Source: Aquimarina mycalae (GTDB lineage Bacteria; Bacteroidota; Bacteroidia; Flavobacteriales; Flavobacteriaceae). Taken from it: a stretch of 64,000 nt of DNA. This document shows positions 45,141 to 53,707 of the stretch, one piece after another. Under the pieces are notes generated by a model that was given only the letters and a program-made list of their open reading frames with translations, did not search any database and was not told where the DNA came from. The position numbers were made by a program, and so were the translations under genes. Every line of letters starts with the position of its first letter. The stretch's first letter is position 1. Location: the NCBI RefSeq assembly GCF_029906345.1, contig NZ_JARYGY010000003.1, positions 310,001 to 374,000 on the forward strand, given 5' to 3'.

Positions 45141-46368
45141 ATGATCTATTACGTCTTCTATTCTTATTTCTATTATTACGTCTAGGTTTTCCTTGTTGAT
45201 CCTTCTTTGGTTTGGCAGCGTTATAATCAAAAACGAAACTAGGCTCAAAACCTTCAATTATTTCTTTAGGTAATTTAAACCCTAATAACTTCTCGATTCC
45301 TTTCACATAACTAACTTCTTCCTGAGAAACTAACGAGATAGCTTCTCCACTTGCTCCTGCCCTTCCTGTTCGACCAATTCTATGCACATAATCTTCGGAA
45401 ACATTAGGTAATTCATAATTGATTACATGAGGTAATAAAGGAATATCAAGTCCACGTGCAGCAATATCTGTAGCAACTAATACTCTAATTTTATTTTGTT
45501 TAAACCCACTCAATGCCTTGGTTCGTGCACCTTGACTTTTATTGCCATGAATTGCAGCCGATGTAATTCCATTTTTAACCAATTTTTCACTAAGACGATT
45601 TGCGCCATGCTTTGTTCTTGTAAAAATCAAGACCTGTTTCCAGTTACCTTCAGAGATTAGCTTGATAACGACAGCTGTTTTCTTAGCTTTGTCAATCTTA
45701 TACATCTTTTGATCAACTTTTTCAGCAGTCGTATTCTCTGGTGCAGCCTCTACCGATATTGGGTGATGCAAAATACCATTGGCTAATTTTTTGATTTCTT
45801 TAGAAAATGTAGCCGAGAATAATAGGTTCTGTCTTTTTTGAGGTAATAATGCTAAGATTTTATTAATATCTCTCTGAAACCCCATATCAAGCATTCGATC
45901 TGCCTCGTCTAATACTAAAACCTCTGTTTTTGCCAGAGAAAGTGCTCTTTGATTATGTAGGTCTAATAGACGCCCTGGAGTTGCTACTAATATATCTACT
46001 CCTTGCCTTAATGTTTTGATTTGAGGGTTTGCATTCACTCCTCCAAAAATCACCATTGATCTGATATCTACAAATTCGCTATATGCTCTCACGTTTTCTA
46101 ATATCTGAGCTGCTAATTCTCTTGTAGGAGTTAATATCAAAGCTCGTATGGGTCTTTTTCTAAAACGCTGTCCTTGTGATAATATTTGCAGTATCGGTAA
46201 GGTAAATCCTGCTGTTTTACCTGTTCCTGTTTGAGCAGATGCTAACACATCTTTTCTTTCTAAAATTGGTGGTATTGCTTTTTCCTGAATTGGAGAAGGA
46301 ACTGTATATCCTTTCTTGTCGATAGCTTTTAATAAAGCATCGGATAATCCTAATGAATTAAATGACAT
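45139..46368 (-). CDS. DEAD-box RNA helicase, RhlE-like
   Basis: 409 residues with all helicase motifs: Q-motif (SPIQEKAIP), [33 protein letters not shown] in [37 protein letters not shown] and HRIGRTGR. A basic Arg/Asn/Lys tail ([17 protein letters not shown]) likely binds RNA. It fits the RhlE-type group active in ribosome assembly and RNA decay. A -7 box (TACATTTG, minus) lies about 60 nt upstream of the start. Confidence 0.93.
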   Translation of the reverse strand: MSFNSLGLSDALLKAIDKKGYTVPSPIQEKAIPPILERKDVLASAQTGTGKTAGFTLPILQILSQGQRFRKRPIRALILTPTRELAAQILENVRAYSEFVDIRSMVIFGGVNANPQIKTLRQGVDILVATPGRLLDLHNQRALSLAKTEVLVLDEADRMLDMGFQRDINKILALLPQKRQNLLFSATFSKEIKKLANGILHHPISVEAAPENTTAEKVDQKMYKIDKAKKTAVVIKLISEGNWKQVLIFTRTKHGANRLSEKLVKNGITSAAIHGNKSQGARTKALSGFKQNKIRVLVATDIAARGLDIPLLPHVINYELPNVSEDYVHRIGRTGRAGASGEAISLVSQEEVSYVKGIEKLLGFKLPKEIIEGFEPSFVFDYNAAKPKKDQQGKPRRNNRNKNRRRNRS

Positions 46369-46426
46369 ATATATTGTTTAAGAAACAACAATTTTTATTT
46401 AATTAATGCCATTTCTGAATAAAGCG

Positions 46427-46434
46427 CAAATGTA
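46427..46434 (-). promoter_or_regulatory. Candidate -7 promoter element of the helicase
   Basis: CAAATGTA on the plus strand, that is TACATTTG on the minus strand, 59 nt upstream of the start codon; no clear -33 box. Confidence 0.42.
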
Positions 46435-46545
46435 CGTCTATTTTTTTTGGACTAACTATCACTTCATTATTCTCACAATAATTAAAATTTTATAAAATAT
46501 CTGTTCTTTGAAGAAATGTTATGTAAATTTATAAAAACTACTATT

Positions 46546-46968
46546 ATGTCTCAACCAAAATATCCAGGGCTTTTTGATAGAATAAAAGCGATCATTATTG
46601 ATTCTATAGTTTTGATAATTTTTATGATCATTATTACTGATATATTTTCCTCATTAGATAATGTCTCAGATAATGCTAGAATAATTGCTTTTCTATTCAT
46701 ATTTCTACTTTATGATCCTATTTGTACCAGTTTTTTTGGAGGAACTATTGGCCATAATCTTATAGGGATTAGAATAAGACAAGAAAACAATCCAGAAAAG
46801 AATATTTTATTTTCAGTAGCGCTTTTTAGATATCTTGTCAAAGCATTATTAGGCTGGATCTCTTTGTTTTCTGTAATGAATAATGAAAAACGACAAGCGA
46901 TACATGATTTTATGGCAAAATCGGTAGTTGTATATAAAGAACAGATAAAAGAACAATGTACTCCCTAA
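46546..46968 (+). CDS. RDD family membrane protein
   Basis: 140 residues from the ATG at 46546 (MSQPKYPGLFDRIKAIIID); another ATG 30 nt upstream is possible but gives an unlikely extension. The RDD core motif is GLFDRIKAIIIDSIVLI, followed by further membrane segments (AFLFIFLLYDPI, AFFRYLVKALLGWISLF) and the conserved HDFMAKSVVV end. RDD proteins are small membrane proteins of mostly unknown role, some linked to Na+(Li+)/H+ antiport. It lies about 65 nt before the BatA-like gene. Confidence 0.82.
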   Translation: MSQPKYPGLFDRIKAIIIDSIVLIIFMIIITDIFSSLDNVSDNARIIAFLFIFLLYDPICTSFFGGTIGHNLIGIRIRQENNPEKNILFSVALFRYLVKALLGWISLFSVMNNEKRQAIHDFMAKSVVVYKEQIKEQCTP

Positions 46969-47008
46969 AAATTAGTTAACCCAAAACCGTCAATACCAAA
47001 TCTTATAG

Positions 47009-47016
47009 TATATTTG
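47009..47016 (+). promoter_or_regulatory. Candidate -7 promoter element
   Basis: TATATTTG box 18 nt before the ATG of the BatA-like gene; no clear -33 TTTG. Confidence 0.45.
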
Positions 47017-47033
47017 ACAAACGTTAATCAAGA

Positions 47034-48959
47034 ATGCAATTTAAACACCCAGAATTTCTTTATGCTTTACTTGCACTTGTTATTCCTATTATAGTTCACT
47101 TATTTCAATTAAGACGTTTTCAGAAAGTAGCTTTTACTAATGTTCAATTCTTAAAAGCTGTAACCATACAAACCCGTAAAAGTTCGCAAATAAAAAAGTG
47201 GTTAACACTGCTTGCAAGACTATTAGCGTTAGCTGCAATAATTATTGCTTTTGCGCAACCGTTTCTAGCTTCAGAAGAGATTGTTGGTAAGAAAAGTGAA
47301 ACTGTAATTTATTTGGATAATTCTTTTAGTATGCAAACTAAAGGCTCTAAAGGTCCTTTATTACAACGAGCCGTTCAGGAGTTATTGGCTGCTTTGCCCG
47401 AAGATGAACCTTTCTCTATTTTTACTAATACAGAAACCTTTAAAGAAGTCAGTAAAAAAGATATTCAAAATGATTTGCTACAGTTATCCTATACTTCAAA
47501 TCAAATACCATATAATGCAGCATATCTTAAAGGTAAGCAGCTACTAGGTAACTCTCCAGAGACTATAAAACGTGTGATAATGGTTTCTGATTTTCAACAA
47601 AAAGAAGACATTTTTGATCTTCCATTAGATTCTGAAACCAAGACAAATCTGGTGCAATTAAAGCCTGTTACTCGTCAAAACATTGCTATTGACAGTCTCT
47701 TTTTACAGCGTAATGCAGATAACGAATTAGTCCTTAATGCACTACTTAGTAATACAGATTCTAATGCAGAAAATATTTCTATTGCATTATACAATGATGA
47801 TAAATTGATTGCTAAGACTTCTACTTCTATTCCTAAAAATGGTACCGCAAGTACCCAATTTAGAATTGATGAAAACACCAAGATCAATGGACGTGTTGTA
47901 CTGGAAGATCTTGCATTGACTTTTGATAATTCGAGATATTTCACAATCAATACTCCTGCAAAAATAAAAGTAGTAGCTATTAATGAAGAAGATGATCGCT
48001 TTGTTAAAAACATTTATACATCAGATGAGTTTTCTTTGATCAGTAGCGCATTAGATGCTCTTAATTATAACGATATCAGTGATGCAAATTTGGTTTTACT
48101 AAATGAAATAAAACAAATTCCTGTTTCCTTGATTAATACTCTAAAATCTTTCTCTGATCAAGGTGGTACTATCTGTTTTATTCCTGCAGAAGATGGCAAT
48201 TTAAACTCTTATCAACAATTAATAAGTAATTTCTCTACAACAGGGTTATTATCAAAAAAAACTCAAGAAAAAAAAGTCACTGGCATCAACTTTTCACATC
48301 CATTATATAGAGGAGTTTTTGACAAACAAATTACTAATTTTCAATACCCAAAGGTAAATTCATATTATAAAACTAATGTCGATTATAATATATTATCTTT
48401 TGAAGATAATGATCCTTTTTTATACAAGACAAATTCATTGTATGTGTTCACAGCATCTATAAGTAGTAATAACTCTAATTTCAAGAACTCTCCGTTGATT
48501 GTTCCTACTTTATACAATATCGGAAAACAAAGTTTGCAACATTCTGATATATCTTATACTATCGGACAAGCTAACACATACGATGTTCCAATATCTTTAG
48601 GTAAAGATGGAATATTATCTTTGGAATCTGATAAAGAAAGTGTAATCCCATTACAACAAAGTTTTGCCACCAAAGTACGAATTACAACAGATGAAGTTCC
48701 TGTGAGTGCAGGTATTTATGCACTAAAAGATAAAGAAAACATCATTCAGAATGTGAGTTACAATTATAATACTTCAGAAAGTGATTTAGAATATTATAAC
48801 CTTACAACCACAGGAGAGTATGAAGTTAATGATTCTGTTGCAACACTATTCGAACAGATAAAAGAAGAGACCAGTATTCATGAAATCTGGAAATGGTTTA
48901 TTATTTTTGCATTGTTTTTTCTCTTAATTGAAATCCTATTATTAAAATATCTAAAATGA
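47034..48959 (+). CDS. BatA/aerotolerance-type membrane protein with VWA domain
   Basis: 641 residues. The N-terminal BatA domain (MQFKHPEFLYALLALVIPIIVHLFQLRRFQ) supplies two membrane segments; a VWA-like region follows with a MIDAS-type DNSFSM near residue 99. The long beta-rich middle is exposed, and a C-terminal membrane helix (WFIIFALFFLLIEILLLKY) ends the protein. Such proteins in Bacteroidetes are usually annotated BatA; the exact role is unclear. The next gene (dihydroorotase-like) overlaps it by 4 nt, so translation is coupled. Confidence 0.85.
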   Translation: MQFKHPEFLYALLALVIPIIVHLFQLRRFQKVAFTNVQFLKAVTIQTRKSSQIKKWLTLLARLLALAAIIIAFAQPFLASEEIVGKKSETVIYLDNSFSMQTKGSKGPLLQRAVQELLAALPEDEPFSIFTNTETFKEVSKKDIQNDLLQLSYTSNQIPYNAAYLKGKQLLGNSPETIKRVIMVSDFQQKEDIFDLPLDSETKTNLVQLKPVTRQNIAIDSLFLQRNADNELVLNALLSNTDSNAENISIALYNDDKLIAKTSTSIPKNGTASTQFRIDENTKINGRVVLEDLALTFDNSRYFTINTPAKIKVVAINEEDDRFVKNIYTSDEFSLISSALDALNYNDISDANLVLLNEIKQIPVSLINTLKSFSDQGGTICFIPAEDGNLNSYQQLISNFSTTGLLSKKTQEKKVTGINFSHPLYRGVFDKQITNFQYPKVNSYYKTNVDYNILSFEDNDPFLYKTNSLYVFTASISSNNSNFKNSPLIVPTLYNIGKQSLQHSDISYTIGQANTYDVPISLGKDGILSLESDKESVIPLQQSFATKVRITTDEVPVSAGIYALKDKENIIQNVSYNYNTSESDLEYYNLTTTGEYEVNDSVATLFEQIKEETSIHEIWKWFIIFALFFLLIEILLLKYLK

Positions 48960-50209
48960 ACTTTGTATTAAAGGCTGCAACCGTTATTGATCCTTCATCA
49001 CCCTTTCATAATCAAACGGTTGATATCCTAATCGAAAATGGTATCATAACTGATATTGATGCTTTAATTGATACAAAAGATGGTGTTGAAGAAGTTAAAT
49101 TAGATACACTGCACGTATCACAAGGATGGTTTGATAGTAGTGTAAGTTTTGGAGAACCTGGTTATGAAGAGCGCGAAACTATTATTCACGGATTGACTGT
49201 AGCTGCTAAATCTGGTTTTACAAATATTGCTTTAAACCCTAATACCTTACCAATTACGGATACGAGCGCATCCGTAGGTTTTTTAATGGGAAAAGCAATG
49301 AATAATGCGGTCAATTTACATCCTATTGGTGCTTTAACAACCAAATCAGAAGGAGTAGATTTAGCTGAATTATATGATATGCAGCAAGCAGGAGCCATTG
49401 CTTTTGGAGATTATAAAAAAGCCATTAGAAACCCTAACTTACTCAAAATCGCATTATTATACGCTCAAAATTTTAATGGATTGGTACTCTCTTTTCCTCA
49501 GGATAATAGTATCGCTGGAAAAGGAATGGTAAATGAAGAAGAACAAAGTACATTATTAGGTCTTAAAGGAATTCCTGCATTGGCAGAAGAATTGCAAATT
49601 TCCAGAGATATTTATTTATTAGAATATACTGGAGGAAAATTACATATCCCTACAATATCAACTGCTAAATCAGTGGCATTAGTTAGAGAGGCAAAAGCCA
49701 AAGGATTACAAGTAACTTGTAGTGTCGCTTTGCATAATATCGCGTTAACTGATAAATCGTTAGAAACATTCGATACTAATTATAAAGTATTACCTCCGCT
49801 AAGAACACAAAATGACGTAGAGGCATTGCTTGAGGGAATCGAAGATGGAACAATTGATATGATCACGAGTGATCATAGACCTATGGATGTAGAACATAAA
49901 AAGGTAGAATTTGATAATGCTAAATATGGTAGTATTGGCTTAGAAAGTTCTTTTGGGGTATTAAATAATATTATAAGTACAGAAAAAGCAGTAGCATTGC
50001 TTACTCAGGGAAAATCAATATTTGGAATCGAAGATATTCCTGTTGCGAAAGGAAATAAGGCAAATTTATCTTTATTTATCCCTAAAGGTAATGATACCTT
50101 TACTGAAGAACATATACTATCAACTTCTAAAAATAGTGCTTTGTTAGGGAAAGTTACAAAAGGAAAGGTGTATGGAATTATTTCTAATGGAAAGGTAATA
50201 CTTAAGTAG
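48956..50209 (+). CDS. Dihydroorotase-family amidohydrolase lacking the HxH metal motif
   Basis: 417 residues with the amidohydrolase layout of class I dihydroorotases (VIDPSSPFHNQTVDILIENGIITDI at the start, SDHRPMDVEHKKVEFDNAKYGSIGLESSFGVL near the end). The canonical D-x-H-x-H metal motif at the start of strand 1 is replaced by DSSVSFGEPGYEERETI, so the two His ligands are missing. That is similar to non-catalytic dihydroorotase-like subunits (PyrC') seen with aspartate transcarbamoylase. Whether it is active is doubtful. Its start overlaps the BatA-like gene by 4 nt. Confidence 0.8.
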   Translation: MNFVLKAATVIDPSSPFHNQTVDILIENGIITDIDALIDTKDGVEEVKLDTLHVSQGWFDSSVSFGEPGYEERETIIHGLTVAAKSGFTNIALNPNTLPITDTSASVGFLMGKAMNNAVNLHPIGALTTKSEGVDLAELYDMQQAGAIAFGDYKKAIRNPNLLKIALLYAQNFNGLVLSFPQDNSIAGKGMVNEEEQSTLLGLKGIPALAEELQISRDIYLLEYTGGKLHIPTISTAKSVALVREAKAKGLQVTCSVALHNIALTDKSLETFDTNYKVLPPLRTQNDVEALLEGIEDGTIDMITSDHRPMDVEHKKVEFDNAKYGSIGLESSFGVLNNIISTEKAVALLTQGKSIFGIEDIPVAKGNKANLSLFIPKGNDTFTEEHILSTSKNSALLGKVTKGKVYGIISNGKVILK

Positions 50210-50285
50210 TTTTATCAAAATCATAACTTTTGATATTAACAGATAGATTTATAAAAAAACGCTCACAAAACAAAATACATCAATC

Positions 50286-50615
50286 ATGCAATCAGATTAC
50301 GCAAAACAAGGAAAAACCTCAGCAATTATTGCTTACATTACTATCGTAGGTACTATTATTGCTTTTTTTATGAATCAGGATCAAAAAAACACTTTTGCCA
50401 GTTTTCATATAAGACAGGGCTTAGGGATAAACATTAGTTTTTACTTATTAGGAGCACTGGTAAGTATGTTTGATTCTTGGTTGATTTCTTCTTCTTTTTA
50501 TGTTTTTATATTTGTCCTTTGGGTATTCGGTTTGATCACTGCCATAAGAGAAGAACAGAAAACAGTGCCTATTATTGGACCTTATTTTCAGGACTGGTTC
50601 ACTTTTATAAAATAG
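50286..50615 (+). CDS. Small integral membrane protein (DUF4870-like)
   Basis: 109 residues. The start MQSDYAKQGKTSAIIAYITIVGTIIAFFMNQDQKNTFASFHIRQGLGIN matches the N-terminal block of DUF4870/Tic20-like small proteins, where SFHIRQG is the conserved element. Two or three membrane helices follow (YLLGALVSMF, FYVFIFVLWVFGLITAI). Function unknown. It stands alone downstream of the dihydroorotase-like gene, 76 nt after its stop. Confidence 0.75.
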   Translation: MQSDYAKQGKTSAIIAYITIVGTIIAFFMNQDQKNTFASFHIRQGLGINISFYLLGALVSMFDSWLISSSFYVFIFVLWVFGLITAIREEQKTVPIIGPYFQDWFTFIK

Positions 50616-50795
50616 TTTCTGCTCAAAAAAACTATCCGAAATACTTCGTAACATATCAAACTAGTTTTATTAAGAATTAAAGTTAAAAAAACAGTTATTT
50701 CCTCATACCCATCAGTTATTACTTCTCATTAAAAACTTAGTGATATATATACTAGCTTTAAAGTAATAGTATGTGTAACCATTAAAAAAACTATT

Positions 50796-50933
50796 ATGAA
50801 AGTAATTAAATTTAAAAAAAACAAAAAACGTATCACATTGATTATCAATACTGAACGAATACGAAAGTTCTTTATTTCTCTCCCAAAAGCAAGCTCTGGA
50901 GCAATCCATGGAAACAACGGATCTTCATATTAA
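50796..50933 (+). CDS. Possible 45-residue small protein
   Basis: ATG at 50796 to a stop at 50933, 45 codons: MKVIKFKKNKKRITLIINTE, then RIRKFFISLPKASSGAIHG and a short Gly/Ser/Asn end. A TAGCTTTA sequence at 50753-50760 is one mismatch from the -7 consensus and would give a leader of about 30 nt. The peptide is basic with a low-complexity C-terminus. I recognise no family; it could be a small regulatory or precursor peptide, or chance. Confidence 0.3.
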   Translation: MKVIKFKKNKKRITLIINTERIRKFFISLPKASSGAIHGNNGSSY

Positions 50934-50976
50934 CAACACAATAGCTAGAAAATTATTGATACAAAATTACTCAATT

Positions 50977-51312
50977 ATGGTACGTTTAAAAAACTACTTA
51001 ATATTGCCTCTTGTCCTTCTAGTTCTATCTGCTTGTAATACTTCTAAAGTACCTATAAGTTTAGTTAAAAGAGAAGTAAATATGATCCCAAACAGAATAA
51101 TTGGATGGGAATATTATGTAGAATTAATCAATGGTAATATTAAATCAGAAACAATCTACAATTCTAATAAATTATCACAGGAAGATACCCTTGAAAAGGC
51201 AATAGAAGCCATACAAGTGTACGCACTACACGATAGTTTAATTAAGAGAAAAGTGTTGAAGCCTATTCTGGAGCTTCCTAATGGAAAAAATAAAGCAATT
51301 AGCTCATTTTAA
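50977..51312 (+). CDS. Small hypothetical lipoprotein
   Basis: 111 residues from the ATG at 50977, which gives a lipoprotein signal MVRLKNYLILPLVLLVLSACNTS (Cys at 20). An upstream in-frame ATG at 50908 would add 23 residues and destroy the signal, so it is rejected. The mature part is short, mixed polar sequence (IIGWEYYVELINGNIKSETIYNSNKL) with no family I recognise. It is the last core-looking gene before the accessory block, followed by a long inverted repeat. Confidence 0.6.
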   Translation: MVRLKNYLILPLVLLVLSACNTSKVPISLVKREVNMIPNRIIGWEYYVELINGNIKSETIYNSNKLSQEDTLEKAIEAIQVYALHDSLIKRKVLKPILELPNGKNKAISSF

Positions 51313-51370
51313 ATATTATGCAGAATTATTTATAATTTTAAGAATTTATAGATCCTCAAACATTTTACCG

Positions 51371-51428
51371 TAATATCAAAATCATAGCGCTAGCAAGTTG
51401 TTTTGCTAGCGCTATGATTTTGATATTA
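51371..51428. repeat. 26-bp perfect inverted repeat at the edge of the accessory block
   Basis: Arms 51371-51396 and 51403-51428 are perfect complements around a 6-nt loop (GTTGTT); the GC-rich core is ATAGCGCTAGCAA. It lies between convergent genes, so a bidirectional terminator is the simplest reading, but neither flank has a strong T-run. Confidence 0.75.
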
Positions 51429-51507
51429 TTACTAAGTAAATTAGCTTTTATATTATTTTTCGTCTATTCTTATTTCTTTTCTTTATAAATGATCTTTAGG
51501 TTGGAAA

Positions 51508-51750
51508 TCAATTTCCTTCATTACAGATTTCTGGTGTAGATGTGCTCGCTTCTTTATTTTTAATATTTTCTATGTCACTAATAATTTTATGAAACAGTTC
51601 ATTACTGGATAATTGGTAGTAATATTCAGAGGGTGATTCTTCAATACATATTTCTTTATCCATTATAATGTCTTCTTTATGATTCATGAAATATCTAAAG
51701 ACAAATACCAGTATGAAAATTTCAATTATATATTTTAGCACTTTAGTCAT
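51508..51750 (-). CDS. Small membrane protein, last gene of the T4SS-like block
   Basis: 80 residues from the ATG at 51750 (MTKVLKYIIEIFILVFVFRYF), 4 nt after the stop of the preceding gene; a longer frame from a TTG at 51819 would overlap that gene by 65 nt and is less likely. One N-terminal membrane helix is followed by an acidic cytoplasmic or periplasmic tail (DKEICIEESPSEYYYQ) with two Cys. No family recognised. Tight coupling suggests a shared role with the 182-residue exported protein just upstream. Confidence 0.55.
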   Translation of the reverse strand: MTKVLKYIIEIFILVFVFRYFMNHKEDIIMDKEICIEESPSEYYYQLSSNELFHKIISDIENIKNKEASTSTPEICNEGN

Positions 51751-51754
51751 CGTA

Positions 51755-52303
51755 CTATTTTGAACACCTGCTTGCAACAAAAGAACCATTAAGAAAGCTA
51801 TTATCATCTCCGTAAGCAATCAATTTTCCTGCAACTTCATCCTTATTTACATGAGTGACCTCTATTAATGCGCATTGAGCTGTTAACTTTCTATATTTAT
51901 TTCCCATTTTATTAATAAAAACAAAGCTTTTCATACGAAGTTTTTCAGAGAAGTTTGTTGAATATATTCCTTTCTGTAAAGGAGCTTCGATATTCCCTGA
52001 GCTCCAGTATGCACTGACTCCAGGAGCATATTTAACGTCATTACATAGGTCTAGTGGAGCTCTACTAAAAAACGAGAATCTATAAGATTTTCCTTTTTTA
52101 GTATTAATTTCTTCAACATAACTCTCTTCTAAAGTGAAGTTTTTGACGAAAATTTTTCCATATACCTCATCATCATCAATCGATTCAGCACATAAATCTT
52201 TTTCTATAGTACTTGATTTAGTTTTATTAGCTGCATATGAAGTAATAATTATGGAAGCACTTAGCAGCATAATCATTAAAAAACTATGTTTTAGGTTTTT
52301 CAT
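51755..52303 (-). CDS. Exported hypothetical protein of the T4SS-like block
   Basis: 182 residues: signal peptide (MKNLKHSFLMIMLLSASIIITSYA), then a mostly beta-strand body with YGKIFVKNFTLEESYVEEI, APLDLCNDVKYAPGVSAYWSSG and a C-terminal Cys near SRCSK; four Cys suggest disulphides in the periplasm or outside. I do not recognise the family. Its position downstream of the two tail-bearing paralogues and just before a small membrane protein makes it a candidate accessory component of the locus. Confidence 0.6.
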   Translation of the reverse strand: MKNLKHSFLMIMLLSASIIITSYAANKTKSSTIEKDLCAESIDDDEVYGKIFVKNFTLEESYVEEINTKKGKSYRFSFFSRAPLDLCNDVKYAPGVSAYWSSGNIEAPLQKGIYSTNFSEKLRMKSFVFINKMGNKYRKLTAQCALIEVTHVNKDEVAGKLIAYGDDNSFLNGSFVASRCSK

Positions 52304-52387
52304 TTTCTATAAATTATCAAAGATTCTTTGACAACAGTTTCAAGTTTTAGAACATCTATTGAGAAAAAAATTATTCTTCAAATTGAT

Positions 52388-53608
52388 CTACACTTTAATC
52401 CCTTTATTTTTTGTCTTGGATGTTTTAACCTCTTTATCCTTTACCGATGTACTAGCAGTGTTATTTCCAGATGGATTCAAGGAATTTTTAGGGTTTTTAA
52501 ATGCTTCTAAGGTTACTTTCCCAGATGTATCCATTTTTCCTTTTATAATCGTCTTTGCTGCTACTAAAGGTTTATCAAGTGTGACCTCTCCTTTCTTATC
52601 TACACTTCCAGTAGCCAGAGATATAGCTTCTGTCTTTACTGCTGATGCTATTTGAGTATCTTGATCTTGCGACTGATTATTAGTTTTTGATTCTCCAAGA
52701 TATCTTTCTTTAATACTCTGTGCTAATTCACCGAAAGTAAGCGCCTTCTTACCTGTATCAAAGGCTAGAACCTCATCTTCTTTTTTAAAAGCTCCAGGCA
52801 CCACGCCTAAGGTTACTACTACAGGAGTTTTGGTAACGTCTGATAAGGTGTCTTTAGCTTTAGAAGCTATTTTACCAACCAAAGGCTTTCCTTCTATAGG
52901 TTTTAAAACACCTAAAACCTTATCCCCAACTTCTTTTATTTTTTCTTTTCGAGCTACGCTATTTTTTCGAGATTCTAACTGTTTTTGTTGTGCTGCTTTT
53001 TTGGCTTCGGCTGGATCGAGATTATTCGATTTACCCGAATCTTTATTTAATAATTCTGATACCGTACTAGCAACATTCTTAAGTACATCAAGTTTTGGAT
53101 ATTTCTGTTCTAACCCCATCACTTCTGGTTTCTCTTTTGTACCAAAAACTTTCTTGATCTCTGGAGAATTAGCAATTTTTTCAAGAATTTTACCAGCTTC
53201 AGGATTCATTTGATCCTGTATTTGACTGATAGTTTTCTGTGTTAATGGTAATCTTGCTTTTAAAATTATATCTGTTAATTGTTTTTTTATAAACTCTTTT
53301 TCATTAATTAAAGGTGATTTCTTTCCATCAGCTATCTTCACACTAACATTCATCTTTTCTCCCATATGATCAGCGCCAGAAACGAATTTAACATCTTTTT
53401 TTTCGGCTAGATAATCCAATACTTCTTCTAAATCACCTTTTATTTTATAGGTTACTCCTTGCAAAGGTATTTCGATACCAGTTCCTGTAGGTGATTGGGT
53501 TAACTTTTCTGATTCTATTAAAACTGGAGGTGTGGAAAGTTTATGTTGTGCTCCTCTAGCTACATTGTTATTTTCTTTATATTCCCAAGCTTCAAATCCT
53601 TGTTCCAT
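52388..53608 (-). CDS. Cytosolic tail-bearing paralogue B of the T4SS-like block
   Basis: 406 residues, no signal peptide or membrane helix, Lys-rich. It shares three segments with the upstream neighbour: YKIKGDLEEVLDYLAEKKDVK (~residues 52-72), ALTFGELAQSI in the middle, and the C-terminal tail (~350-406) with GKVTLEAFKNPKNSLNPSG and a basic end NKGIKV. A second copy of the motif, LATGSVDKKGEVTLD, precedes the tail. Family unknown. The basic C-terminus would be compatible with a T4SS secretion signal; a structural role is equally possible. Confidence 0.65.
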   Translation of the reverse strand: MEQGFEAWEYKENNNVARGAQHKLSTPPVLIESEKLTQSPTGTGIEIPLQGVTYKIKGDLEEVLDYLAEKKDVKFVSGADHMGEKMNVSVKIADGKKSPLINEKEFIKKQLTDIILKARLPLTQKTISQIQDQMNPEAGKILEKIANSPEIKKVFGTKEKPEVMGLEQKYPKLDVLKNVASTVSELLNKDSGKSNNLDPAEAKKAAQQKQLESRKNSVARKEKIKEVGDKVLGVLKPIEGKPLVGKIASKAKDTLSDVTKTPVVVTLGVVPGAFKKEDEVLAFDTGKKALTFGELAQSIKERYLGESKTNNQSQDQDTQIASAVKTEAISLATGSVDKKGEVTLDKPLVAAKTIIKGKMDTSGKVTLEAFKNPKNSLNPSGNNTASTSVKDKEVKTSKTKNKGIKV

Positions 53609-53707
53609 TGTATATCTGTATTAGTTATTATTACTTTTTGTGTTTTACTCTTTACCATAAACATCTAATAATCCATATCTATGATTAAAATGAAAGGTTC
53701 CTTTTAG

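Noticed and set aside
51751-51819. TTG-initiated longer form of the last gene in the block
   Set aside because: It would overlap the preceding gene by 65 nt; the ATG at 51750, 4 nt after that gene's stop, fits better.
52830-53213. Plus-strand 127-codon ORF inside tail-bearing paralogue B
   Set aside because: Antisense shadow of a gene with clear homology to its neighbour; Ser/Phe-rich without domain features.
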